Positions 43,511 to 51,323 of a DNA stretch of 64,000 bases are shown here, piece by piece. The notes below the pieces were generated by a model that was given only the letters and a program-made list of their open reading frames with translations, was not told the origin of the DNA and did not search any database. The first letter of the stretch is position 1; each line of letters begins with the position of its first letter. Both the position numbers and the translations under genes were made by a program. The stretch covers positions 1 through 64,000 of the forward strand of contig NZ_PHNJ01000014.1 in NCBI RefSeq assembly GCF_008122205.1. The letters run 5' to 3'. This DNA comes from Natronococcus pandeyae. Lineage in GTDB: Archaea > Halobacteriota > Halobacteria > Halobacteriales > Natrialbaceae.

Positions 43511-44410
43511 ATGGGAGACATTGACGTTGCGATCGGCGTCGACGCGGACTGCGTCGCCGGCTGGCTCGGCTCGTACGGCGGTGAAGACTCCCCCGCGGAT
43601 CTCTCCCGGGGGCTGTCCGCCGGGAACGAGGGCATCCCTCGGATGCTCGCGCTCTTCGAGGAGACGGACGTCGAGACGTCGTGGTACGTCCCCGGGCACA
43701 CGATCGAGACCTTCCGCGACGAGATCGAGGACGTCGCAGCGGCCGGCCACGAACTCGGCGTCCACGGCTACTCACACGAGAACCCGACCGACCTCTCGAG
43801 AGAGCAGGAAGACGAGATTCTCGAGGTATCGATCGAACTCATCGAGGACGTCACCGGCTCTGCGCCCACTGGCCACCGCGCCAGCTGGTGGGAGTTCAGC
43901 GAGAACACGCCCGAGTTAGTCGAGAAGCACGGCTTCGAGTACGACAGCAGCCTGATGGAACGCCAGTTCGAACCGGGCTGGATGCGAAAGGGCGACAGCT
44001 GGGAGACGATCGACTACGACGAGGATCCCGAGACCTGGATGGAGCCCTACCAGTACGGTGAGGAGACGGATATTGTCGAGATCCCGATCAGCTGGTACCG
44101 GGACGACATCCCGCCGATGCTGTTCATCAAGCAGCCGATCTACCACGCCGGCTACAAGGATCCGGAGATGATGTACGAGCAGTACTACAAACGACAGTTC
44201 GACTTCCTGTACGACCGGCGGGGCGCGGGCGTTTACACGTTCACGATCCATCCGGACATCCACGGGCTGCCACACATGATCCCGCTGTTCGAGGAGTTCA
44301 TCCGCTACGTGAAGGGCCACGAGAACGCGCAGTTCGTCACGCTCGAGACGGTCGCCGAGAAGTTCAGGGACGACCCGTCGGTGTACGAAAGCGAGAGCGA
44401 GTACGTCTAA
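43511..44410 (+). CDS. Polysaccharide deacetylase-family protein
   Basis: This is a NodB-homology hydrolase that removes acetyl (or formyl) groups from amides. The catalytic base is the second Asp in IGVDADCV (residues 9-13), and metal histidines are in LGVHGYSHENP (about 83-88). The length (299) and the DFLYDRRGAGVYTFTIHPDI segment near the end resemble the PuuE-like allantoinase/peptidoglycan deacetylase branch. There is no signal peptide, so it acts in the cytoplasm on a small or lipid-linked substrate. A hairpin directly follows the stop. Confidence 0.88.
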   Translation: MGDIDVAIGVDADCVAGWLGSYGGEDSPADLSRGLSAGNEGIPRMLALFEETDVETSWYVPGHTIETFRDEIEDVAAAGHELGVHGYSHENPTDLSREQEDEILEVSIELIEDVTGSAPTGHRASWWEFSENTPELVEKHGFEYDSSLMERQFEPGWMRKGDSWETIDYDEDPETWMEPYQYGEETDIVEIPISWYRDDIPPMLFIKQPIYHAGYKDPEMMYEQYYKRQFDFLYDRRGAGVYTFTIHPDIHGLPHMIPLFEEFIRYVKGHENAQFVTLETVAEKFRDDPSVYESESEYV

Positions 44411-44430
44411 CAGTAGTTGGTACTGCTGTT
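44409..44430 (+). terminator. Hairpin after the deacetylase gene
   Basis: AACAGTAG pairs with CTGCTGTT (one G-T pair) around a TTGGTA loop, immediately at the TAA stop at 44408-44410, and is followed by TCTTACT. The position favours a transcription terminator or 3'-end stabiliser. Confidence 0.4.
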
Positions 44431-44652
44431 TCTTACTCGAACCCTCACGTGAAACTTCGTGGTACGTACAGGCGGAGGAGGTAACGCTGCGGTAGCGGTT
44501 CGAGGCCAGCACCCGCGAACGAGCGAAGCGAGTGAGCGGCCTTTTTCATCGAAGTTTTTGCGCCGAGGGTGAGCGAGTACAGCGAGCGAATCCGAGGCGG
44601 AAAAAGTTCGGTATGCACACGTACTTAGCAAATCGTCCCTCTCTACTGCTCA

Positions 44653-45624
44653 CTACTCGGCGAACGCGTCTCGAATCCCCGTCTCGTCTTCGTACGCCTC
44701 GAGCGCGAGCGCGAGTCGGATCCGGGCCTTCTGTGCGGGGAGGTCGCCGGCAAAGATGGCGCCGTACTCCCGGAGCCGTTCGCCGCCGCCCTCACCGCCG
44801 TAGATCGGCACGACTCGTCCCTCGAGACAGCGGGAGGCGACGACGACCGGCACCCCAGCGTCGATTGCTTCGCGGACGCCCTCGGCTATCCCCGCGGTCG
44901 CATTTCCCAGGCCGGTGGCCTCGAGGACGAGTCCGTCCGCGCCCCGCTCGAGCGCGGCCTCGAGCAGTTCCCCGGCGACGCAACTCCCGCTCTTGATCGT
45001 GAAGACGGTCGCTGCGAGCGAGGTCGCCGCGAGCGGGCGCGTCTCGCTTCGGGGCGTGCGGTGGACCGCGACGCGGTCGCGGTCGACGGTCGCAACCGGC
45101 CCTCGGGTTACGGATCGGAACGCCTCAAGAGCAGACGTGTGCGTCTTCGTCACCGATCGCGCGGCGTGGATCTCCTCGTCGAACGCGACGAACGTGCCGC
45201 CCGCGCCACGTTCGCGGAACTGCGTCGCCGCACGAACCGCCGTCAGCAGATTGCTCGGTCCGTCCGGACTCACCTCGTCCGGGCGGCGCTGTGCGCCCGT
45301 CAGGAACACCGGCGTGTCCGGCTGGACGGTAACGTCGAGATAGTAGGCCGTCTCCTCGAGCGTGTCCGTGCCGTGCGTGACGACGACGGCGTCGACCGTC
45401 GGTTCGCCGTCGAGTTCCCGCACCCGGTCGCCGATCCGCTCGAGCGTGTCCGCATCCATCTCGTAGCTCGGTGTCTGGGCGATCTCCTCGACGGTGAGCG
45501 TCGCGTACTCGTCGATCTCGGGAACGGCCTCGAGGAGTTCCTCACCCGTTCGCGTCGGTGTCGCACCGCCGGCCGCGTCGGTGCTCGCGATGGTGCCGCC
45601 GGTGCTGCAAACGGTCACGTCCAT
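44653..45624 (-). CDS. L-asparaginase (type I/II family)
   Basis: It hydrolyses L-asparagine, or an asparagine-like amide, to aspartate and ammonia. The two catalytic Thr regions are present: TVCSTGGTIASTDAAGG (Thr about 11) and VVVTHGTDTLEETAYYL (Thr about 89, Asp 90). The length is 323 from MDVTVCSTGG. It is the last of three same-strand genes, after an Asn-synthetase-like enzyme and an ATP-grasp ligase, with 44 bases to the latter, suggesting an operon concerned with amide chemistry. Confidence 0.9.
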   Translation of the reverse strand: MDVTVCSTGGTIASTDAAGGATPTRTGEELLEAVPEIDEYATLTVEEIAQTPSYEMDADTLERIGDRVRELDGEPTVDAVVVTHGTDTLEETAYYLDVTVQPDTPVFLTGAQRRPDEVSPDGPSNLLTAVRAATQFRERGAGGTFVAFDEEIHAARSVTKTHTSALEAFRSVTRGPVATVDRDRVAVHRTPRSETRPLAATSLAATVFTIKSGSCVAGELLEAALERGADGLVLEATGLGNATAGIAEGVREAIDAGVPVVVASRCLEGRVVPIYGGEGGGERLREYGAIFAGDLPAQKARIRLALALEAYEDETGIRDAFAE

Positions 45625-45668
45625 ATCGACGGCTTCGACGGCGACGGACGAAAAGGTGTGCGAGCGCC

Positions 45669-46871
45669 TCAGCCGAACCGTCTCGTCACCGCTCCCTCGA
45701 GTTCGTTCCGGACCTGGCGGGCGATCGGTCGCGGGTCGTCCAGGTGGAGGTAGTCGAAGTTGGGGACCTCGTAACACGACCGGAGAATCTCCCCGGTTCG
45801 GCCGACCAGGGAGGGGCGTTCGACGAACGGAGACTCCTCGCGGGCGACGCTGACGAGGTGCTCGAGTTCGCCGTAGAGGTAGTGCGTACCCGTGCCGACC
45901 TCGTAGCCGGGTTCGATCTCGTCGGCGCTACCCGTCGCCGCGAGCCAGTACCAGTGCGGGAAGTCAGCACCCGCGTGGGTCGCACAGCCGAGCGATTGCC
46001 ACATCCGCGGGTTGATCTCGACGATCGAGAACTCGCCCGTCTCGGCGTCCTCAATGTACTCGATGCAGGCGAGTCCATGCCACTCGAGTTCGTCCAGGAT
46101 CGCCCGGCCGGCCTCCTCGAGGGCAGGAACGTCGACGGTCTCGCGGTAGACGCCGCCGCTACCGGTGTAGGAGTCGCCGCGCAACTGGCGGTGCTGGAAG
46201 GTCGCGAGCGCCTCCCCGCGATCGTACAGCGCGCCGAAGACGTATTCGTCGTTCCCCTCGACGTACTCCTGGACGATCGGTTCGTGATTCATCTTCTCGA
46301 CGAGCGCGTCGGTGTCGGGCGTCTCGCCCGGGGGGACGTGCTCGACCGACTTCGCGATCTTCGAGTCTTCGAACTCGAACGACTCCAGATACTCGTCCGT
46401 GAGCAGGTTGTACCGGGATTTGACGATCCGGTTGCCGCTCCAGTCGTCCACGTCGTCGAGCAGTTTCGTCTCCGGGATCGCCACGCCGGCGCGGTCCGCG
46501 GCCTCCGCGAGCCGCTTGCGGTCGTGAACGTCTTTCAGCGTCTCGAGTTCCGGGACGACCACGTCGATGTGGCGCTCGAACTCGTCGGCGTACTTCGAGA
46601 GGAGGTACGTATCGTGTGGCCGGTGGGGAACGATCGTTCGGACGTCCGGCCGCGCAGCAAGTCCCAGCAGCGCATCCTTGTACGCCGGTAGATCGCTCGG
46701 CGGCGCCACGAGCACCGACTCGTCGCAGTATCGGGAGGCGGTGACGCTGAGCGTCTCGTCGTCCACCGCCGCAACGGTGTGGACATCGCGGGCGGCGAGC
46801 GACCGGATCGACGCGTACCCGTGTGGGTATCGCGAGGCCGTGATCACGACGGCGTCGCGTTCGTCAGGCAA
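45669..46871 (-). CDS. ATP-grasp carboxylate ligase
   Basis: ATP-grasp enzymes join a carboxylate to an amine or thiol through an acyl-phosphate. The N-domain (about 1-110) is Rossmann-like (VVITASRYPHGYASIRSLAA); the ATP-binding core includes GNRIVKSRYN, EPIVQEYVEGNDEYVFGALY, and the metal-binding end FSIVEINPRMWQSLGCATH (Glu-x-Asn-x-Arg). It resembles carbamoyl-phosphate-synthase-type or D-aspartate-ligase-like members. Its start overlaps the stop of the Asn-synthetase-like gene by 8 bases. The substrates are unknown. Confidence 0.85.
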   Translation of the reverse strand: MPDERDAVVITASRYPHGYASIRSLAARDVHTVAAVDDETLSVTASRYCDESVLVAPPSDLPAYKDALLGLAARPDVRTIVPHRPHDTYLLSKYADEFERHIDVVVPELETLKDVHDRKRLAEAADRAGVAIPETKLLDDVDDWSGNRIVKSRYNLLTDEYLESFEFEDSKIAKSVEHVPPGETPDTDALVEKMNHEPIVQEYVEGNDEYVFGALYDRGEALATFQHRQLRGDSYTGSGGVYRETVDVPALEEAGRAILDELEWHGLACIEYIEDAETGEFSIVEINPRMWQSLGCATHAGADFPHWYWLAATGSADEIEPGYEVGTGTHYLYGELEHLVSVAREESPFVERPSLVGRTGEILRSCYEVPNFDYLHLDDPRPIARQVRNELEGAVTRRFG

Positions 46872-48780
46872 CGTTGATCACCCGCTTCTGGAGCGATCGC
46901 GTATCGATCGGCTGCCCATCGTCCAGGACGGCCGAATCGCGGGCGAGAACGTGTTCCGTTACCGGCATCGTGAGGACGGTCAACAGCGTGTAGAGTTCGC
47001 CGACCCGGTTTTCACCGTGCTGGTGTTCGCGGTACAGTTCGTGGACCGCATCGGCGTCGAGGCCGGGAAGCCCGTCGGCGAGATCGGCCCGCTGTCGGAG
47101 CACCGTGGCCGGAAACTCGTGCGATCGGAGCAGTTCGGCGTCGTCCAGCCAGGGACCGTCGGTCAGATACGGCTTCGGCGGCGTTCGGTTCGTCACGTGT
47201 TTCTGCCAGAACTCGAGCAGGTGTTTGCCGGCGTACTCGACCGGGAACGGCTGCGAGAGAGAGACGCCAGTGCTCGCGTGTGGGATCGCCGCCAGGTCGG
47301 GGCTCAGGCGGTCGACCGCCTGCCCGACGAGATTTCGGCGAAGCCGGTACCGGATCGGCAGCGACAGCGAGAGCTCGATGAGCCGGTTGTCGAGAAACGG
47401 CGACCGGTAGGGAAGCATTCGACGAAGATCGGTGTGAAACCGCATGTCGTCGTCGTTCGAGAGCGGATAGCAGTCGCCGTAGTAGACGAGTTCGTCGAGC
47501 GAGTCGTACGTGACGCCGTGGTGGACGATCCCCTCGCCGTCGCGGTAGATGTTCGCCTCGAGCACCGATCGAAGGTCAGTTCCCACGTCGAACTCGTCGT
47601 GAGCCGACTCGAGCAGCAGATCGACGTAATCGTCGATCGTCTCGATCGACCGTTCGATCGGGACCGTCACCGACCCGAGCGAGCCCAGAGAGACGGTCGG
47701 TGAGGGGACGCTGAAGCCGTCGAACAGCGAGTCGGCGTACAGTCCGGACACGAGCGCGTCGACCTGGCCGGTGATTTCGTCTTCGAACCCGCTCGTGTAC
47801 GGCTGACTGAACCAGCCGTTGAACGACCCGGCCCACCGGTTTCGTTCGAGCGCGTCGATTCGGTACTGTGCCCCCCGCTCGAGCAGTTCGAACTCGGCGT
47901 CGGCCTCGAAGGCGACCCGTTCCGCGGTGCGAGCCTCGCGGTTCATCCAGTCGTTCATGTGGAAGCAGGTCGCGTCGTCGAGGCCGGCCAGGACGAGCCG
48001 CGAGTCGCTGCCGCCGGAGAGCAAGACGCCGTGCTCGCGCCCGTCGTCCGTCCACTCGTCGAGGACCGTCCGGAACCGACGTGCGAACTCGTCGACGAAC
48101 CACTCGAACGACTCGTCGCGCGGCCGGTACCGGGGACGCCAGTACTGGTCGGTCGTCAGCGTGCCGTCGGCGAGCGAGACAGTCGTGAGCGTCCCCGGCT
48201 CGAGTTTCTCGACGCCCTCGAGCGGGGTTCTGACGCCGAACGTGCGCCGGAACGCGAGATACTCGTGCAGATACGCCGGATCGAACGACGTCTCGACCGC
48301 CGGGTGGGAGGGAAGGAACTGAATATTCGTCGAGAATACCACCTGGCCGTCGTGTGTCCGGGTCCAGTAAACCGGCACCGTCCCGAACCGGTCAGTACAG
48401 AGCGTGAACTGCTGGCGCTCTCGATCGTAGATAAGTAGCGTGAAGTTTCCGTTGAGTCCGCAAACGAAGCGTCGCCCCTCGCGTTCGTACAGCGACGCAC
48501 AGTACTGTGCCGGATCGACATCCGAGGGTCGACTCTCGTACCCCCCAGATCGACCGACGGCGCTCGCGTCGTACCCGTACACGTCACCGAGGAGCCAGAA
48601 TCCGACCGCTTCGCCCTCGGCTGCGACGGGCTGGCTCGAGGACCGACACTCTCGCGGCTCCGTCGCGATCGCGACGTCGTCCGTCAGGTACTGGATCCCG
48701 GGATCGGACGAGAACCAGTCGTCGAACGGGTCCCCCGACAGCGAACCGTCAGCGCAGATTACACCGTGCGTGTACCTCAT
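46864..48780 (-). CDS. Asparagine-synthetase-like amide ligase lacking the N-terminal cysteine
   Basis: It has two domains: an Ntn glutaminase-like region (about 1-210, GLNGNFTLLIYDRERQQFTL and DRFGTVPVYW) and an AMP-forming synthetase region (about 240-560) with the PP-loop LLSGGSDSRLVLAGL. The catalytic Cys2 of class II glutaminases is missing; the protein starts MRYTHGVICADG. So the enzyme probably does not use glutamine in the usual way, as in beta-lactam-synthetase-like members. Followed by an ATP-grasp ligase and asparaginase, it may make an unusual amide or peptide bond. A strong SD sequence precedes it. Confidence 0.85.
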   Translation of the reverse strand: MRYTHGVICADGSLSGDPFDDWFSSDPGIQYLTDDVAIATEPRECRSSSQPVAAEGEAVGFWLLGDVYGYDASAVGRSGGYESRPSDVDPAQYCASLYEREGRRFVCGLNGNFTLLIYDRERQQFTLCTDRFGTVPVYWTRTHDGQVVFSTNIQFLPSHPAVETSFDPAYLHEYLAFRRTFGVRTPLEGVEKLEPGTLTTVSLADGTLTTDQYWRPRYRPRDESFEWFVDEFARRFRTVLDEWTDDGREHGVLLSGGSDSRLVLAGLDDATCFHMNDWMNREARTAERVAFEADAEFELLERGAQYRIDALERNRWAGSFNGWFSQPYTSGFEDEITGQVDALVSGLYADSLFDGFSVPSPTVSLGSLGSVTVPIERSIETIDDYVDLLLESAHDEFDVGTDLRSVLEANIYRDGEGIVHHGVTYDSLDELVYYGDCYPLSNDDDMRFHTDLRRMLPYRSPFLDNRLIELSLSLPIRYRLRRNLVGQAVDRLSPDLAAIPHASTGVSLSQPFPVEYAGKHLLEFWQKHVTNRTPPKPYLTDGPWLDDAELLRSHEFPATVLRQRADLADGLPGLDADAVHELYREHQHGENRVGELYTLLTVLTMPVTEHVLARDSAVLDDGQPIDTRSLQKRVINVA

Positions 48781-48784
48781 TTAT

Positions 48785-48794
48785 GATCACCTCC
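48785..48794 (-). promoter_or_regulatory. Strong Shine-Dalgarno site for the Asn-synthetase-like gene
   Basis: The minus strand reads GGAGGTGATC followed by ATAA and the ATG at 48780. It is a perfect match to the haloarchaeal 16S rRNA 3' end (GATCACCTCC). Most genes in this window look leaderless, so this full SD with a 5' leader of about 100 bases is unusual and fixes the start. Confidence 0.75.
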
Positions 48795-48880
48795 TCGCCA
48801 GATCAGTCCAGTCCAGTTCGGGCATCGCCAGTCTCTCTTCCTGGGGTAACGAGATCATACCAGGGACGACACTTTTCAGT

Positions 48881-48893
48881 ATATTTACTATAC
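48881..48893 (-). promoter_or_regulatory. TATA-like box of the Asn-synthetase-like operon
   Basis: The minus strand GTATAGTAAATAT lies about 100 bases upstream of the start codon, which gives the leader that carries the SD sequence. Confidence 0.4.
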
Positions 48894-48927
48894 AATTGCT
48901 AACTTTCAAAAATGGTTGTACGTCGAC

Positions 48928-48968
48928 GGTCACGGATCAGTGAGGAAACCGGTCACGAATCAGTGAGG
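48928..48968 (-). repeat. Direct repeats upstream of the Asn-synthetase-like operon
   Basis: GGTCACGGATCAGTGAGG (48928-48945) and GGTCACGAATCAGTGAGG (48951-48968) differ at one base, with a 23-base period. A second pair, TGTTAAAC, is at 48993-49000 and 49004-49011. All lie upstream of the TATA-like box of the operon, so they could be regulator binding sites. Confidence 0.45.
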
Positions 48969-49042
48969 GCAGGACGAACGGACCAGGACAGGTGTTAAAC
49001 AACTGTTAAACGGCCGATATTCCGGTCTACAGGAGACGTGGG

Positions 49043-49633
49043 CTAATCGTCTCCCGAGAGACTGGACCGCGTGTCGTCTTCGCTCTCCCGGACAGGCAGT
49101 TCGCCGTCGAGATACTGTTCACCGACGGTCGTAATTTCGTACTTTCCGCGGTCGACCCGCTCGACGAAACCGCGATCCGACAGTTCGGTCAATCGCCGGC
49201 TGACCGCCTCGCGGCTCCGGTCGATGTTGAGTGCGATAATCGACGGCGTTAGGACGAGTTCCGACGTCTTGAGCGTCTGAAGGACGTGATCGTCCATCGG
49301 CGTCATCCAGTCCGGATTCGATCGGACGACGCTCGGATCCCTGAGGAGGAACACCGACCACTCCGTCCGTCGGAGTCTGTTGTGCATCGGATCGTACATT
49401 CCGTAGGCGATCAACAATGCGGAGACACCCTGGACGAAGTGAATCGCCGGCCGATAGAACAGCTGTGTCAGTGGATCACCGAGGACGAACACGAACAGCC
49501 CGACGAACGAGACGATAATCGGCGGTCGGTAGAGGAGGTGCGCTCGCCTGGCGTACAGCAGATAACTGAGCCCGAGGCTAGCGAGAATCCCGACGACCAG
49601 GTCGTACGCGACGAGCGGCGGGACGTTCGTCAC
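49043..49633 (-). CDS. Membrane-anchored winged-helix protein
   Basis: The N-terminal half (about 1-85) has three membrane helices (VAYDLVVGILASLGLSYLLY, then IIVSFVGLFVFVLGD and FVQGVSALLIAYGMY). The C-terminal half (about 108-180) is a winged helix-turn-helix: DDHVLQTLKTSELVLTPSII, DRSREAVSRRLTELSDRGFV, then a wing KYEITTVGEQYL. It is probably a membrane-tethered transcription regulator. Its start overlaps the stop of the upstream 103-aa membrane gene by four bases (ATGA), so the pair forms a unit of unknown signal. Confidence 0.78.
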   Translation of the reverse strand: MTNVPPLVAYDLVVGILASLGLSYLLYARRAHLLYRPPIIVSFVGLFVFVLGDPLTQLFYRPAIHFVQGVSALLIAYGMYDPMHNRLRRTEWSVFLLRDPSVVRSNPDWMTPMDDHVLQTLKTSELVLTPSIIALNIDRSREAVSRRLTELSDRGFVERVDRGKYEITTVGEQYLDGELPVRESEDDTRSSLSGDD

Positions 49634-49941
49634 GGCCGTTCACCTCTCAACGAGTCGATCTCGAACGTGTGAGTGGTGACGAGGAGGAGGATGACGACGG
49701 CGAGGGCCGCCGTATTGATACCGCTCTTGAGAAGCCGAACGAAGAGCACATCGCAGCTAAAGAGCAACACGAGCGCGTTCTGCACGGTAAACAGCGACAT
49801 GACGACGAGGAGGCCGAACACGGCCTTCCCGATCGGCGACCGACGAAATACCGACCACAGGAGTAGCGAAAGCAGCGTCGCGCTCGTCCCCGTCACAACT
49901 GCAAAGAGAACGGAGGCCTCGTAGACGACGCAGTCGTGCAT
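49630..49941 (-). CDS. Three-helix membrane protein (partner of the membrane winged-helix gene)
   Basis: It is 103 residues with hydrophobic segments at about 8-30, 40-62 and 72-92 (VVTGTSATLLSLLLWSVF, GKAVFGLLVVMSLFTV, ALAVVILLLVTTHTF), and two Cys (CVVYEAS, LFSCDVLF). The same organisation of a small multi-helix protein followed by a membrane winged-helix protein is common in halophilic archaea (DUF7521-like, from memory). Together they could sense a membrane or envelope signal. Confidence 0.65.
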   Translation of the reverse strand: MHDCVVYEASVLFAVVTGTSATLLSLLLWSVFRRSPIGKAVFGLLVVMSLFTVQNALVLLFSCDVLFVRLLKSGINTAALAVVILLLVTTHTFEIDSLRGERP

Positions 49942-50207
49942 CGAGTATATATTGCGGGCGTGTCGAATATGACTCTTATCAAAGCGTCCGCGAACACCCT
50001 GCTGAGACCATCTCGCGGGCTCGAGACGGATACAATCGGGATACTTTGGCTCGAGAGCCCCTCAGACGCGCAACACCGCGAGTCGAAGAGAAAGACGGGC
50101 GAGAAACGCGCCGCTAACGTTCTGTTCTAGCTTTCAGTACGGACAGTAGTTGAAACTGGCTCGTTACATCGCATAGGACTATGGTGTGTCACCGCATAGC
50201 ATAGAAT

Positions 50208-50369
50208 ATGAAGTCCAGATGTACGCTCTGCAGGCGGGTCATCCCGGACCAGTCACTGCAACGGTGGTGTGAATGCGGCTGGTGTATGGATTCGAACTGT
50301 AAACGAAACCACCGGTCGTTCTGCCCGGTGCACGGAACGGAACGGTGGATCGGTGCGGTCGAACTGTAA
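50208..50369 (+). CDS. Zinc-finger microprotein (53 aa)
   Basis: The peptide begins MKSRCTLCRRVIPDQS and contains CTLC, then WCECGWC, then DSNCKRNHRSFCPVHG: eight Cys and two His in 53 residues, arranged as two probable zinc sites. Such treble-clef or zinc-ribbon microproteins are common in haloarchaea and several influence biofilm or cell physiology, though I cannot name this one. It lies alone between the membrane pair and tRNA-Ile. The ATG at 50208 and stop at 50367 fit the Cys pattern exactly. Confidence 0.72.
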   Translation: MKSRCTLCRRVIPDQSLQRWCECGWCMDSNCKRNHRSFCPVHGTERWIGAVEL

Positions 50370-50458
50370 CCGACCACGGTTCCCTTCGAGCGGCGTCGCC
50401 ACGGCGAATAGAGACGGGTATCCTCGAGAGGCGCAGGAAACGTCGTCCAGAAATCGAG

Positions 50459-50532
50459 TGGGCCAACTCGGATTTGAACCGAGAGCCTCCACCTTATCAG
50501 AGTGGCGCTCGACCTAATTGAGCTATTGGCCC
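50459..50532 (-). tRNA. tRNA-Ile (anticodon GAU)
   Basis: The minus strand starts GGGCCAATAGCTCAATTAGG and ends TTGGCCC plus discriminator A. The acceptor stem has seven pairs, the anticodon loop is CTGATAA so the anticodon is GAU, and the T-arm is CTCGGTTCAAATCCGAG. It is 74 bases with no intron and no encoded CCA. Confidence 0.95.
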
Positions 50533-50600
50533 GCGTCCGCATCAGATAGTTGTGCGGTTGTATGTTTAAGCGTTTCTTTCTCCTGGACCTGTGCGAACCG

Positions 50601-51185
50601 CTACCGAGCGAAGGGGTCGTCGGTGTCGTCGCTCGAGTCCCCCTCGTCGCCGAAATCGATCGTGTACGAGTCCTCGTCGTTCGAGTCGACCGAGTAAGCG
50701 TCCTCGCCGAGGTCGTACGTCCCGCCGTCGGTCGATTCGGCTCGGCCTGCGCCCGATCCGTTCTCGTCCGGGAAGCCGACCGTCCAGACCTTGCCGCTGG
50801 CGAAGCCGCCGGTCTTCTTGTCCGCGTACGGGATGATCACGTAGCGTTTGAGGGCGGTTCGGATCGGGATTCGGGTCAGCGGTACGACCAGCAGGAAGCC
50901 GAGCAGGTCCGTGACCAGGCCCGGCGTGAGCAGAAACGCTCCGGAGGCGATCAGAAAGCCGCCGTCGAGCAACTCGTTGGTCGGCGGTCTGCCCTCAGCG
51001 AGCGACCGCTGCATCTTTCGAATCGTCCGCCGGCCCTCGGCCCGCACGAGCAACATTCCGACGAGACCGGTCAGCACGACCAGCAGGACCATCAGCATCC
51101 AGCCGGTGTAGGCGGTCGCGACGAACCCGAGGAGTACCGCATCGAGAAACGGAATCAGCAGTAGCGCAAGGATCCACCGGAGCAT
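50601..51185 (-). CDS. FxsA-family membrane protein
   Basis: The first 120 residues are the FxsA domain: four hydrophobic helices (about 3-25, 28-47, 73-95, 98-112) with GGFLIASGAFLLTPGLVTDL at the conserved loop. The C-terminal 70 residues are a soluble acidic tail rich in Asp, Ser and Gly (DAYSVDSNDEDSYTIDFGDE), a haloarchaeal addition. The FxsA function is not established; the bacterial namesake relieves phage exclusion of T7. It is 194 residues. It is divergent from the thioredoxin-domain gene. Confidence 0.85.
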   Translation of the reverse strand: MLRWILALLLIPFLDAVLLGFVATAYTGWMLMVLLVVLTGLVGMLLVRAEGRRTIRKMQRSLAEGRPPTNELLDGGFLIASGAFLLTPGLVTDLLGFLLVVPLTRIPIRTALKRYVIIPYADKKTGGFASGKVWTVGFPDENGSGAGRAESTDGGTYDLGEDAYSVDSNDEDSYTIDFGDEGDSSDDTDDPFAR

Positions 51186-51323
51186 ACCCCAATATACCCG
51201 TTGCCGGGTGAAAACCCTTTACACTCGTTTCGCAACCCGGACGTTCGTCGTGTAACGAGTCGATCCGTGGACTCGCTCGAAACCGAACGAAGCCCTTACG
51301 CCGCGGACACCCAACGGTCCAGT

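Noticed and set aside
44440-44640. Possible repeat-rich spacer (GAGCGAAGCGAGTGAGCG-type)
   Set aside because: Such GAGCGA/GCGAGC strings are common intergenic sequence in haloarchaea and show no fixed unit here.
49936-50130. A 64-codon frame near the membrane pair
   Set aside because: Its composition is basic and unlike the acidic haloarchaeal proteins around it, and it has no hydrophobic or Cys pattern.
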